The notes beneath the pieces were generated by a model, which did no database searches, had not been told where the DNA came from, and saw nothing but the letters and a program-made list of their open reading frames with translations. From positions 90,527,038 through 90,591,037 of the forward strand of contig NC_052349.1 in assembly GCF_009727055.1 (NCBI RefSeq): DNA of 64,000 nt. Reading direction: 5' to 3'. A program made the translations under genes and the position numbers. This stretch comes from Benincasa hispida (Eukaryota; Streptophyta; Magnoliopsida; Cucurbitales; Cucurbitaceae). This document shows, one piece after another, positions 1 through 11,523 of this stretch. Each line of letters begins with the position of its first letter. Positions within the stretch are counted from its first letter, which is position 1.

Positions 1-322
1 TGTTCATGTGTAGTTCACTATTTTGGTATGATGCGGCTATATCATTTAAGGCAGAGCACCCAAAAGGATGAACATTGTTTGCCCCTATTTTATTATCATT
101 ATTCACTATTTTTAAGCTTTTTCCTCACTAACACAATACAAAGTTTTCACTGGTTACCTCGGTTTCATTGGTCCATAGTCACAATTAACTTAAAAATGAA
201 ATCTAATTCTGTGGAACTCGACAATTGGAATACTTTGAGTTTCTTACTTCATCGATAGTGTATGCTTACATTGAGACCTCCCTTATCCATAAAATTTTGT
301 TGCTCGTACATTCGATTGATCA
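1..322 (+). repeat. 3' part of a Ty3/gypsy LTR (element G1)
   Basis: This AT-rich stretch has no supportable reading frame. It ends in ...GATTGATCA, directly followed by AGTTTTTAGCGCCATTG, a decayed form of the sequence that follows the 5' LTR in Athila/Tat-type gypsy elements. The gag-like reading that starts downstream supports this. The 5' end of the LTR lies outside the window, so its length is unknown. Confidence 0.6.
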
Positions 323-345
323 AGTTTTTAGCGCCATTGTCAAGA
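323..345 (+). other. Degenerate primer-binding-site region of G1
   Basis: The bases AGTTTTTAGCGCCATTGTCA resemble the 'tttttggcgccgttgcc' junction typical of plant Athila/Tat gypsy elements, where a tRNA primes minus-strand synthesis just after the 5' LTR. At least two positions differ from the usual form. Bases 346-724 hold the G1 leader and a heavily mutated start of gag, which I cannot read reliably. Confidence 0.5.
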
Positions 346-724
346 ACTTGTGAAATTTCCAGTTTATTGTTGACTGCGATCAAAGCGATTACATTGACTC
401 TGTTTTAGGAAATATCTAACTCCTTTTATTGCTATCTTTTTGCAAGGAGGAGACAATGCATGAGAATGAGGCCCTACCTTTTTCAACCCGACCCTGAAAT
501 AGAAAGGACCTTTCGCTGTTGAAGATAATAACAAAGGAAAAAGCATCAGGAATAGTAGGAGTTGAGCGCACAAGAGAGTCTTGTTGAAGTTGCATTCGTG
601 TGATAAATTCAAATGAACCAACCTCTTGGAGACAATCCTCCTATCCCTCTCGTGGACGAGGAGTAGCAAAATGGCAACCACCTCCACAACAATAAGCTAA
701 CCCCCAAAATCCTATCTTCATAGC

Positions 725-2200
725 ATAAGATAGAGACAAAGCCATTAAAGACTATGCAACTTATGCATTTCAAACCTTGGACACTAGCATTTTAAATCTT
801 TCAATTGATATGCCCACATTTGAAATGAAACCTCTCATGTTTCAAATGTTGAACTCATTTGGTCAATTCGTTGGCTACCCAATGAAACCCCCATAAACAT
901 TTCAAACTTTTTATGAGAATTTGTTTCTCTTTTAAAGTTAATAATGTTTATGAAGATTCATTAATACTTAAACTATTTCCCTATTCTTCGCAAAGAGATG
1001 TTGAGGCATAGCTTGACTCGTTACCTCCCAACTCCATTACCACATGGGATGACCTTACGGATAATTTATAGGAAAATACTTCCCGTTTGACAAAAATGTC
1101 AAATACAGAGGCAACATTATAATCTTCAGGCAATCACTATCTGACTCTATCGATAAAGCATGGATTAAATTCCAAAAGTTGGTGAGGAAATTCCCACATC
1201 AAAGATTTCCAACATGCATCATGATGGAGCAATTTTATAATGGGTTAAACAAAGCTTAAAAAACAATGGTGAATGCATATATAGGAGGATCTTTTCTTAA
1301 AAAGTCCATAAACGAAGCTAAAAAAATTATGGATATGATTACAAATAGTAACCAGAATTGGGGAGATGCATAACGTACTTTAACCACAAAAACAATAGCT
1401 GAAATACAAGAAGTTAATACACTTGCGTCTATGAGCCAACAGTTGACAACCATAAAAAATATGATTCAAAATTTTATGTTTGGACCACAAAAAGTGGAAA
1501 CTGTCCAAGCGAAACCTCAAATTCAAAATTGTGAATTCTGTACTACTAGCTATTTATCTAGTGATTATATGTATAACCCCCAATCGGTATGTTATGTAGG
1601 TTATCAGAAGACACAAGAGCACTGGGACCCTTATTTCAATACTTACAACCCAGGATGGAGAGCACACCCGAACTTCACATGGGCAAAGCCTAGTAGTAGT
1701 GTAAGTATATCTCAGCAACATGCAAGGACAACTCCACCAGGATTTCCTCCAGTATCGCAACAACAACTGTGAGTGCAACCACTAGTACCTTTCCCTGAAA
1801 AGAGTCCTACAATGGTGGATTCACTGAAAGAGTATATAATGAGAAATGATGTAGCTCGTCATAACTTAGAGATGAAAGTTGAGCAGTTGGCCAAGAAGAT
1901 CTCTCTAGGGACATTGCCTAGTAGCACAAAAGCTCCAAAATCAAATAAGAAAGAGCATTGTAAGGCTGCCACACTCAAAATCGGTCTAGAATATGAAGAA
2001 CCAAAGATGTCAGGGAGCAAGAAAAAAGTCATGAGAAAGGATCAAGTGTAAGTCTAAGGAAGAGATGACCCCAATAGCTGCAGAAAAGAAGAAAAATAGA
2101 TGAAAAAGACAAAGAGATGGATGAAGGCGAGACGTCGGTAGTTGCAAAGGAAAAGAGCACAGTGTCAATATATAAACCACCAATACCCTTCCCCCAACGA
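725..2200 (+). pseudogene. Ty3/gypsy gag pseudogene (G1)
   Basis: In shifting + frames the translation matches the gag of plant Athila/Tat retrotransposons. It shows a segment like IKDYATYAFQTLD near 740, then FEMKPLMFQML and a 'SLPPNSITTWDDL' block near 1020-1060. The family hallmark FNTYNPGWRAHPNF follows near 1635-1670, and a basic TLPSSTKAPKSNKKEHCKA stretch near 1910-1965. Gag is the structural capsid protein. The copy carries many stops and frameshifts, so no functional protein is possible. The longest open piece is 1431-1772. Protease and RT follow in the normal order. Confidence 0.85.
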
Positions 2201-2238
2201 TTGCAAAAGGCAAATCAAGATACACATTTAAGAACTTT

Positions 2239-2790
2239 TTGGACATTTTAAAAAAGCTACATATCAACATTCCACTAATTGAAGCATTGGAGACAATGCC
2301 TAATTACGTGAAATTTCTAAAAGACATCTTGGCCAAGAAGCAAAAATTTTCAGAATACGAAACAATTGCACTAACCAAGTGCTACAGTGCCTTGGTAAGT
2401 AGCAAAATCCTGCCAAAGCTGAAAGACTAGGGAAGCTTTACCATCTCGTGTTCTATTGGAGGGAAAAGTTTAGGTAGAACACTGTGTGATTTAGGAGCGA
2501 ATAGTAACTTAATGCCTTACTTAGTTTTTGCTCAGTAGGAATTGGATAAGTAAAAACAGCTAATATGATTCTTTAGCTAGCCAATAGATCAATTACAAAG
2601 CCAATAGGGAAGATTAAAGACATGTTGGTGAAAGCAGTGAAGTTTGTGTTCCCTGCAGATTTTATAATTTTGGTTTGCGAAGTGGATAAAGAAGTGCTGA
2701 TAATATTAGGATGACCATTTTTAGCAATAGGAAAAACTCTTATTGACATACAGAAGGGAGAGTTTTTCTTGTTACTAAGAAAGGGAGCAT
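2239..2790 (+). pseudogene. Ty3/gypsy aspartic protease pseudogene (G1)
   Basis: The first part (2239-2430) reads DILKKLHINIPLIEALETM, the conserved linker before the protease in Athila/Tat polyproteins. From 2432 the frame gives a GSFTISCSIGG-like strand, then the active-site motif CDLGANSNLMPY near 2488-2520. In this copy the catalytic Asp is present. A flap/second-half segment LADRSITKPIGKIKDMLVK follows in another frame, then an ILG-PFL block near 2705 where Arg has become a stop. A stop in the middle (near 2538) and at least two frame changes make it non-functional. The protease would have cut the gag-pol polyprotein. Confidence 0.85.
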
Positions 2791-2834
2791 AATCGTAGTA
2801 ACTAATGAGAAGAACAAACTAATCTTGACAAGAA

Positions 2835-3092
2835 CAGTTACTGGGTGGCACGTTTGAGTGGATTATTGAAAGCTCAATAAAGCCACGAAGAAGGACCACT
2901 TCCTGTTTTCATTTATATACTGGACAGGTTGGCAGGAAAGAAGTATTACTGTTTCCTAAATGGATGCTCAGGTTATAACCAGATTACTATTGTACCAGAA
3001 GATCAATGCAAGACAATTCACATGGCTCTATGGCACCTTTTCTTTCAGGGGAATACCATTTGGGTTATGTAGCAATGCTCTTATCACATTTC
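2835..3092 (+). pseudogene. Ty3/gypsy reverse transcriptase fragment (G1), truncated by an LTR insertion
   Basis: Pieces of the N-terminal RT fingers and palm are readable in several frames. There is a TGW-V--DY-KLNKATKKDHF block near 2838-2900, then DRLAGKKYYCFLNGCSGYNQ near 2927-2985, then QFTWLYGTFSFRGIPFGLC near 3016-3070. The YxDD catalytic box and everything beyond it are missing, because the sequence changes at 3093 into an antisense copia-type LTR. The order and spacing are those of gypsy pol, but there are several frameshifts. Confidence 0.85.
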
Positions 3093-4924
3093 TGAAGGAA
3101 TTGAATCCCAATGCGGAAGCGATTTATCGCTTTGCCCCAATTTTGTTACAAAATAATTACAGAAAAAACATAAAGAATTATGCTAAACATGCTTTATACA
3201 GTAATTAATTAAGGAAGATGAATTAACACCTTTGTAGAATTAATTCTCAAAGACCTTTTCCGATCTTCTAGATCTACTACATGATCAGATCAGGGGCAAG
3301 ACATGACCACCAACCTTCTATGCTATTCTCTTTGGAATAAGGAAACTTGTAGGAGAGTGTTCTTAGATAAAAGGGAAGGCAAGCTGGAGAACTCTTCTTT
3401 GTTCTTTGTTACGTGTGAGTGAGAGAGAGGTATTCTTGTTTTCTTAATCTTCTAAGATTCAGAATAAAACTTGAGGGAAATTAAATCTCTTCACCCCATA
3501 AACCCCTCCCCTACAATGCAGGGGATTTGATTGATTAATTAATTTATTTAAAATTTAAATTAAATACAATTTAATTTAAATAATTTAAATTAATTAATCA
3601 AATTAACATTTATTTAATTTTTAGTTAAATATCAAATATTTAGTTAATTTAATATTTGAATCATATTCAAATATACTTCTCTCTCATAACATATAGTTCT
3701 ATATGAATCTCATTCACATAAAATTTACTATATAAGTTAAATATGAACCAATTCATATTATTTAATATTTGAGTCTCAAATATTATTCTCTCACAGAGTT
3801 TTAAATTTGAATCTAATTAAATAAACTATATATTATAATGTATTCTATATACATTATATCAAATTATATCATATACAATAAATTCCCTTATACAATAATT
3901 TGAACACTTTAAATTTACAACACCTAAATCCTTGTTTAATCCCGGTATGAGCTAGTAGAGAGACCTTATGGACCTATAGTTATAAGCTCTAATGGTACAA
4001 GATTAATTAATTAATTTAATTAATCAATATTCATTAACTATGGGACATTCCACTATATACCTATAGTTGTACACTTATGAACTATAGAATATTTATGTGT
4101 CCATTGATTTTTAATCATTTCTTATAAGTCAATCCTTCACAGGTTATTCATAACTATAACTAGGTAAAATTACCATTTTACCCTTGTAATTACTTCTTGC
4201 TCCTTAAATACCACTAATCTTCTAATGAACAATCTATTTATGGTCCAACCATAAACAAAATTCCTCCCGGTCCAGTGAAAGGCCTCATTGTTCAAGTCTT
4301 AGAGCCAGAACTTAAAGGAAAAACCTATCTACTTACCCTAAATGAGGGAATGAGTGAATCTCTTGTGATGTTATGTTTCCAGCACCCCCTTAATATGGGC
4401 CGCAAGATGGTAGGCTTATCGAGTCAGCAGCTAGGGTCACTCTCACCCATACAAGTCAAAGGATGACCCTCACAAGCAAAAGATCATAACTTGCTCATGA
4501 TTCATATTGAGTTCCATGGAAATCATTTGAAGTATCAATCTCTTCAGTTAACGATGTTATCACGAGAGACTATATATTTTGTGGTCCGGTCTTATACAAT
4601 ATCATTGCATAGGATACCCCCACTCACATATCTCCACATGAACGATTTGAATCAAATCGTTTGTAACAATTACAAAGTGTGCCATATCCATAATGTTACC
4701 AAGATAAGACACCAAATCTTATCCATATACTATAGACCTTTTAGGTTATTACTTAAACATGATTCACTTATATGTCAACCACATACTATTCAAGTTACTT
4801 GAAAATGACACCGGATCTTAGTTTATTGGATTTGAGTTATGCGATTAAATAAATGTCAATTATTTACTAAAGAAAAATAACATTTTATTTATATAGAAAA
4901 ATTGTTTACAAATTTATATACTAC
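3093..4924 (-). repeat. Antisense copia-type LTR fragment inside G1
   Basis: The left end TGAAGGAATTGAATCCC is the reverse complement of the ...AGTTCCTTCA end seen on the other copia LTRs here. Near 3900-4800 the blocks follow the same order, inverted, as in the other long LTRs: the 'gaccttatggacc' block, 'gaacaatctatttatggtcc', 'atctacttacccta' and 'atcttagtttattgg'. No copia coding sequence adjoins it, so it is best read as a solo or truncated LTR. The expected right end (...CCCAACA) is absent and the match fades at about 4920, just before the G2 LTR. I see no target duplication. It is very AT-rich (3540-3900) and divergent, suggesting an old insertion. Confidence 0.65.
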
Positions 4925-6320
4925 TGATAGCACCATAAAAGTATTATCTTTCTTAGCTTTATTGGAGCTCGTTCCTGAAATTTTATGTGCTTTTATGCTA
5001 TTTTGTAGGTTTTGAGCAACTCTGAGGTAGAATGGTCGTCTGGAGCCAAATCAGGATTAAACGAACTAAATTGGAGCTCCGTAGCATCAACTGTGGATAA
5101 GAGTGCAAAATTTACCAAAATTCCCCTAGAGAGCATCGCTGCCCTCTATGCAAGCATAACGCTACGCTGTAAGGCTGTAACATCGCTTGGAGCGTTGGAC
5201 TCTGGCGTTATGCTGGTGCGCTACGTTGTAGACCCTAGAGCCTCCTTTCTGAGAGCATTGCAACACTGCATCTAGCATTGTGACATTATGAATCCAACGA
5301 GTATCCGTGCATGCCTGAGCTATGGACAGCGTTGCAACGCTATGACTAAAATTTCTTTAATTAACCTCACTATTCCAAAGAGATGACTGGACATGATTTA
5401 GGAGCAAAATTCTCATCGCTCTCTGATATTTTCTCCATATCTCTTCTTCCCCACTCAATTGAGACTTAGATTGTTATTTGGTTGATTTGATGATGCATCA
5501 AGGCTAATACACTATAGTCTAGCTCAGGATTTAGGATTTATATCTTAATTTGTTTTCTTATGAGGTTATGAACAATTGTGGTCTATAATTTTAATTGTTT
5601 ACTGAATTTTCTCCTTGATCTTATTAATTTGGTTGAATGTGTTTGAAATAATCTGGCAAATTTATCAAGCACGTTTAATTCACAGTTATAGGTTTACACC
5701 TAATTCATAATTGTTAGGTTCTTAGACCAGCACGTAAAAGAAGTTAAGTTAGACTTGCGTATTAATTTGGCTTTTCCAATCGAATAGCATTCGTTTATCA
5801 AACTTAGGAGAAATTCGCATCGAATACCTAATTAGGTTGTTTCAAATTATTTTGTTCGGCTTAGAAATTGCCCTAGATCTTAATGCTAATTAGTTTGCAT
5901 GTTTAGGAGGCTTTTCCCCTAAGCCTAAAGATTAATTTGATTAATCAGACTTCCTTCTAACTTTTCTAGAAGAGATTGGCTGAGATAAAACTGATCTAAA
6001 TTATAGGACATTTTTCTGATTAATCGATGATTGAGTAGCAAATTAAGAATAAATTCAATCTACCCCGAGCTAGGTTTTGTCTCATTGATAGTTTCCATTT
6101 ACTCAAGCATCAAAATTTGTGTTCGATCGTTACTATTTTTATTTTAATTCTTTCACAATCGAAATTGACTCATTAAACCCCCCTCCCCTTTTGGTTACTC
6201 ACAACAAGTAATTTAGTAGGAAAATTAATCGACTTTCTGTGGTTTGACCCGTTACTACCCTTAATACTACGAAATTAAAGTAGGAAATAGAATAATTATT
6301 TGATTGGACTGAAAGTCTCA
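4925..6320 (+). repeat. Ty3/gypsy 5' LTR (element G2)
   Basis: The stretch starts TGATAGCACCATAAAAG and ends about GAAAGTCTCA, followed by AAAGCTTTTCAGACCGTT, a decayed PBS-like junction. Near 6235-6260 it has TTCTGTGGTTTGACCCGTTA, a block typical of the U5 end of Athila/Tat LTRs. Gypsy gag begins a few hundred bases later, as expected. No real coding frame is seen. Both boundaries are inferred from motif similarity because no intact partner LTR remains in the window. Confidence 0.6.
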
Positions 6321-6749
6321 AAAGCTTTTCAGACCGTTAAATTGCCATCGTTGCTAGAGAGCCATTTTCGATATTCCCTTAGAGAGCTTTTTTTTTTTCT
6401 TTCACTTTTGTTTTCTCTTTATTGTATGACCCGTTCCTCTGAGAGCTCTAGTTTTTTTGTATTTCGCAGATATAAAATGAAAGGAGAGTTGAATTCAAAG
6501 ACAATAGCACAAGCTACGTGAATTGATCAAATCAGTGTTGCAGACACACAATGAGTGGAAGAGAATTTTGAGGAGGTTGTAGTAGAACCTGAGATGGCTG
6601 AGCCACGTGAAGCACTCTGAGAGAGCTAGCAACTCCTGATACAACTTAACAACCTTTGTGCATAATTTATCTCGAAACAACAGGTACATTTAAGTTGAAA
6701 ACATGATTAATTCACTTACTTCTTGTTTTTCATGGCCTTGCAGGTGAAG
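6321..6749 (+). other. G2 leader, non-coding
   Basis: This is the transcribed leader between the inferred LTR end and the first recognisable gag residues. It has pyrimidine-rich runs (6388-6420) and no supportable gene. Confidence 0.4.
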
Positions 6750-8050
6750 ACCTACACAAACATCTTAAGGATTTCCAAATCGTATGATATGGGATGCGAC
6801 CACATGGTGTCACCGAAGAGTAGATAAATTTAAGGGTGTTCCCCTTTTCATTGAAAGATGAAGCAAAGGACTGGTTATATTACTTGCCACCTGCAAGTAT
6901 AACAACATTTGTTGAGATGAAGAAGCAGTTTCTTGAGAAGTTTTTCCCAGCTTTCTGTGCCACAAGCATTAGGAAGAAGATATATTTCTATCGTTCAGTA
7001 CCAAGATGAGTCACTCTATGAGTATTGAGAGAGATTCAAGAGACTTTGTGGAAGCTTCCCCAACCATCAAATTTTAGATCAAATGCTTACAATATTTCTA
7101 TGAGGGATTGCTTCAGCAGGATAAGAGTAATATGGATGCTGCTGTAAGAGGAGCATTGGTGAACAAAATTCCCACTGAAGTAAAACAAAACAGCTCATTA
7201 CTACCATGGCTACTAATGCTCAGCAATTTGGGACCAGAGGATTAGTCACATTAAATCTGCATCTGAGGTAAATGAGTTATAAAGTCAAGTTTCTAACTTG
7301 GTTGCTTCTGTGAAACAGATGGCATTGGAGAGGAATCAATCGATGGTGGAATGCCAGATTTGTTCGATGACTAGGCACACTATTGATGTATGCCTAAATT
7401 TCCAACAGAAGATTAATCCATTGGGAGGTTTTCATAGCAATGGGCAGAATAGACAGAGAGACCCATATAGCCAGACTTACAATCCAGGATGGTGATCATC
7501 CTAATTTTAAGTGGGGTGGAAAAAATAAGTAGGCTTATAATAATAAAGGAGCCTATACGATTTTAGGTATGTCTATTAAGGAAATTGTGAAAAATTTAGC
7601 TGATGATAGTTTGTGTTTTCAGTAGGACACAAAGACTGCCTTGGACCAAATGGGAATCAAATTACCTAACTCACCACCTCTGTAAGCAAGTTGGAAAGAC
7701 AATATGAAAAGCTCCCATCGCAATCTAAGGTGAATCATAAGGAGAATGTTAGTGCCATTACATTGAGGAGCGGAAAAGAATTCCCACCTCATGCTGATCC
7801 TACTAAAATTCCATCTAGAGAAAAACTGGTTGTACAAGTGAACCATCTCCTAAGAGAACAAAGGAGTAACCCCCCCCCCCCCCCCCCCCCCCCCCCATTT
7901 AAATTCTTCTGTTATTAAAGCTCATTTTCCTTCTAGGTTGGCGAGGCCGAAGGATAATGAGGTTGACCAAAAGCTTCTTGATACATTCAGAAGAGTGGAA
8001 ATCAATCTTCCATTGGTCAAGAAAATTCCCAAATATGCAAACTTTGTTAA
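6750..8050 (+). pseudogene. Ty3/gypsy gag pseudogene (G2)
   Basis: The translation, in shifting frames, gives the capsid block VFPFSLKDEAKDWLYYLPP and ITTFVEMKKQFLEKFFPAF near 6835-6955. A zinc-knuckle-like CQICSMTRHTIDVC follows near 7350-7395, the family hallmark SQTYNPGW near 7470-7495, and the AITLRSGKEFPPHAD linker near 7754-7800. A run of 27 C (7870-7896) sits in the Pro-rich linker. After it the reading LLDTFRRVEINLPLVKKI leads towards the protease. Several stops (for example straight after YNPGW) and frameshifts show it is dead. Its order relative to the protease downstream is normal. Confidence 0.85.
7870..7896. repeat. Poly-C tract (27 C)
   Basis: An uninterrupted run of 27 cytosines lies in what was a proline-rich gag linker (preceding codons read RSNP). 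Such runs mutate by slippage and are also a common place for sequencing or consensus error, so the exact length is unreliable. Confidence 0.9.
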
Positions 8051-8056
8051 GGAATT

Positions 8057-8584
8057 ATGCACCATGAAAAGACAGACAAAAGAAAAGTAAAAAGTTGTGA
8101 TAAGCCAATCTATTTCTGCTATCTTAAAAAAATGCTTAAGAAACAGAAAGACCCTAGTATGTTTTCACTCCCTTGTGTGATTGGTAATAAGAAAATTGAA
8201 AAAGCTATATTAAATTTAGGAGCATCCATAAACATAATGCCTTATTTAGTCTACCAGGATCTTAGATTAAATGATTCACATGAAAATTTCGTAGTCATTC
8301 AATTAGCTGATAGGTCATTTATACATTCCATGGGAGTAGTAGAAGATGTTATTATTCAGGTCAATGAATTGATTTTTCCTATCGATTTTTACATTCTGAA
8401 AATGGAAGAGAATACTGCACATTCATTTGCATCCATCTTACTAGGTAGGCCTTTTATGAATGCAAAGATTAAGATAGATGTCGATAAGGGCACATTGTCA
8501 GTTGAATTTGATGAGAAGATAGTTAAATTTAACATTTTTTATGTTATGAGAGTCCCCAGTCAGAGTCTTGCTACATTGTGTTAG
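8057..8584 (+). pseudogene. Ty3/gypsy aspartic protease (G2), catalytic Asp replaced
   Basis: A 175-residue open stretch covers the whole retropepsin-like domain of an Athila/Tat element. It has FSLPCVIGNKKIEKAI, then the active-site loop, then VIQLADRSFIHSMGVVEDV, then FPIDFYILKM and the ILLGRPFMNAKIKIDVDKG end block. In the active-site loop the family reads D-L-G-A-S; here it reads N-L-G-A-S (codon AAT near 8213), so the catalytic aspartate is gone. The frame is otherwise clean, which is unusual among the pol remnants here. As the neighbouring gag and RT are broken, this is an inactive remnant. Confidence 0.88.
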
Positions 8585-8756
8585 ATCGATGTGTTTAATT
8601 CTTTGGAACAGGAAGTAGTTTGGGATGTATAATATGACAAAGATGAGGGTGACTCTGGCATCACCGTTTCCTTTGATGATCTGTTTTCTGTGACAGTGTC
8701 TGAACTGGTCAGTCATTATCGAATGATTTGACTAAGAAATTGTTACCTTCTGTCCT

Positions 8757-9048
8757 GTAGGCCCCTCATGTTGGAACTTAAGGAGCTACATGAGCACCTT
8801 AAGTATGATTATTTAGGAGAGTTGAATACCCTGTCTGTCATTATTTCAAAGGATTTAACAACTGATTAGGAAAGCAAGTTGATAGAGGTGCTCAAGGAGC
8901 ACAAGTTGGCGATTGGCTGGACCCTAGCAAATATTAAGGGAATTAGTCTTGTGGTTTGTATGCACAAGATTGTATTGAAGGGTCCTATAGTTTATAGCAG
9001 ATATTAAAAGATGCTTAAACCCCGCCTTAAAGGAGGTAGTAATGAAAG
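8757..9048 (+). pseudogene. Ty3/gypsy RT N-terminal fragment (G2), cut at the copia A insertion
   Basis: The + frame shows the pre-RT linker and first RT residues of Athila/Tat pol: ELHEHLKYDYLGELNTL, then IGWTLANIKGISLVVCMHKI near 8915-8975. In-frame stops occur near 8866 and 9006. The reading ends at 9048, where copia element A begins with TGTTGGGG. The rest of RT and RNase H and most of integrase are absent from the window; only the integrase tail reappears at 18190. Confidence 0.85.
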
Positions 9049-11028
9049 TGTTGGGGTTGATGCCCTAAATCTCGTAGGGTTCTATAGTCTGTTGACATTG
9101 AATGAATAAACTCATTATATGATTAATAAAATATATGATATTCTTTTCACTCTGTCTATAAAATATGTGATATTTTAGTTGCATTAACCACAAACCAATA
9201 AACTAACATCAGAGGTTATCATTGTAACTTAAACATGTATGTGGAGACATACGGGTGGATCATGTTTAAGTGAGAACCTAAATGGTTTTAGTATATGGAT
9301 AAGGCTGAGTACCTTATCCTAGTGACACTACGAGTATGGCTCACTTTGTAGGTGTTTACAATAGTACTACAAATGATCTAATCCTGATCATCCATGTATT
9401 AGACATGCGAGCGGGGATATTCTATATAAAGGAGTTTGTATAAGACTGGACCACGAAATGTTTAGTCTCATTATATAACATCATTCATAATAAAGACTTA
9501 CATTTCACCAGGATGACCATAGGTAACATGACCTGAATGCTGAGTGAGTTATGAACTCCTACCTATGAGGGTGGTCCTTTGGTTTGTATGTGTGAGAGTG
9601 GCCAGATCGCCGACTCAACAAGCCTACAATTTTGGGGATTCGTCTGATTGGGGAGTTGGGAACACAACTACACAAGATGGAATTCACTCATTCCCCGAAG
9701 CAGGGGTAAGTAGATAAATTGCTCCCTTAAGGCTGATTCCAGGTCTTAAACAATGTGGCACCACACCCTCTCCTGGCCCGAGAGGGATAGTCATAGTGGG
9801 ACTATGATCCATTGTTCATTAGAGGAATCGGTGGTACTTAAGAAGTTAGATGTAACTACAGGGACAAAACGGTAATTTGGCCTAGCTGTACTTACGAGCA
9901 ATTTGTGAAGGGTCATCGTACTGTTGATTGGTTATATCCAATAGACATTGAAATATATCTGTAGTGTGAAGAGTGCAGCTATTGGTCTTTAGTGGAGTGC
10001 CCGACAGTTAACGGATGGTGAATAATGTAATTAAAGAGTTTAATTAATTATTCATGTAACGTTGGAGCTTCAAGCTACAGGTCCATGAGGTCCCCTTGGT
10101 AGCTCAAGAATTTAGTTGAGAATCAGTTTTTAGATTAATTTGAATTTTTCAAATTAATAAAGGGATTTAATTATATAGTTTCAATTATTTGTGATATAAT
10201 TGTCATAATGTATTTGATACATTATAGCTTAATGGGAGGAAATAAATATTTGAATGAGATTCAAATATATTTTCTATGAATGTGATTTATAGTTGTTAAA
10301 TTTAATATAAATATGATTTATATTAAATGCCATATAATAGAGAAAAGAATCTATAATTTATACTGTATGTGATACAATATTAAAACTATAGATTATATGT
10401 TATAATTGATGTAACATATAATTTAATATAAATATAATATGAAAAATTAGTTATCATATTTATTTATATTATATTATTATTATTTGAATAATAAGAAAGG
10501 AAGTTACAACTCCCTTCCCCATTTTTTCTCACCACCTAATGGGTGGTTATGTTTTTTATGGCAAGAGGAATAAAAAGGAAAATAGTTTTTCTTTCTCTAC
10601 AACTGTAAGATTTCTGTTAAAATTTTGAGAGTGTTGTTATAGAAAAGTTCTGTGAGTTTGTCTTGTGAGAAAGCTCTCAATCTTCTTCCTCTACCTTAAG
10701 ACTCTTCCCTCCTGACCAAAATAATCAGAGCCCACCACTCTTGGGTTCTCACTCTGAGAATACCGAGATTCTATAGTGGTTGTATTCGGGTTTTGGTTCG
10801 AGAAATTCTTGAAGAATGTCTTCAAGCTATTCGTGACTGTTCGAGGGAAACGTGTATAAAGGTTCTTCAAAGGTGATATTTCTTGAACTCTTTTCTATAT
10901 AAAGAAAGTTGTAATTTAATTTTGAATGTATATCTATTTATATGTTTACTGTAATCTTTGTAATCGATAATTAATGGAATTTGGTCGATCCGCTTCAGCT
11001 CAAGGTTCTCTTCACAAAAATTCCTTCA
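9049..11028 (+). repeat. 5' LTR of copia A
   Basis: It starts TGTTGGGGTTGATGCCC and ends TTCCTTCA, immediately followed by the methionine-tRNA PBS. Length is 1980 bases, long for copia but like the other LTRs of this family here. The partner 3' LTR begins at 17366. The region near 10140-10500 is strongly AT-rich. The end near 10730-10870 holds the 'agcccaccac...ttctcact' block shared by all long copia LTRs in the window. Confidence 0.88.
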
Positions 11029-11030
11029 AT

Positions 11031-11042
11031 TGGTATCAGAGA
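11031..11042 (+). other. Primer-binding site of copia A
   Basis: TGGTATCAGAGA is complementary to the 3' end of plant initiator methionine tRNA, with the last position changed from the usual C. It lies two bases after the LTR end and so fixes the LTR boundary. Confidence 0.85.
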
Positions 11043-11523
11043 CAGGTTGTAGATTTCTGATTCCAAATTCCATTCTTGTATTGAATCTTTTATAGTATTG
11101 GTGGGTTTTATAATCTGCATTTCGTTTATGTGATAAATTTTTGTGGATGGTTGTGTTTTTGGGCATTATTATTGAAATTGAGTCTGTATTTGTTAAGTTT
11201 TGAGTCGCTCATGGTGTTCCGGGGGCTTCAAAGAAAGGTTGCAAAGCGTGGTTTCGATGGAGAAGATGAAACCGAGGTTCCAAATCGTGTAGCTAGAGCT
11301 AAACAATCGGGTAGCTTTTATTATGCGATCGTGTAGAATTTTCTACACAATCGTGTAGCATTTACTAAACGATCGCATAGCTAATGCTACGCAATCGTGT
11401 AGAGTTTGCTACATGATCGTGTAGCATTTTCTACAAGATCACATAGGCGCTCGCTTACTGAACGATCATGCGGTATTGGATACTCGACACTTGTTTGCGT
11501 GCTACACGATCGCATAGACTATA
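11043..11523 (+). other. Leader of copia A with CGATCG palindromes
   Basis: This non-coding leader contains, at 11285-11520, about ten short segments built around ACGATCGTGTAG or relatives (for example CTACACAATCGTGTAG). It is much shorter than the 2.6-kb leader of element D, because LTR B replaces the rest. An open frame at 11130-11336 has no recognisable homology and is probably chance. Confidence 0.6.
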
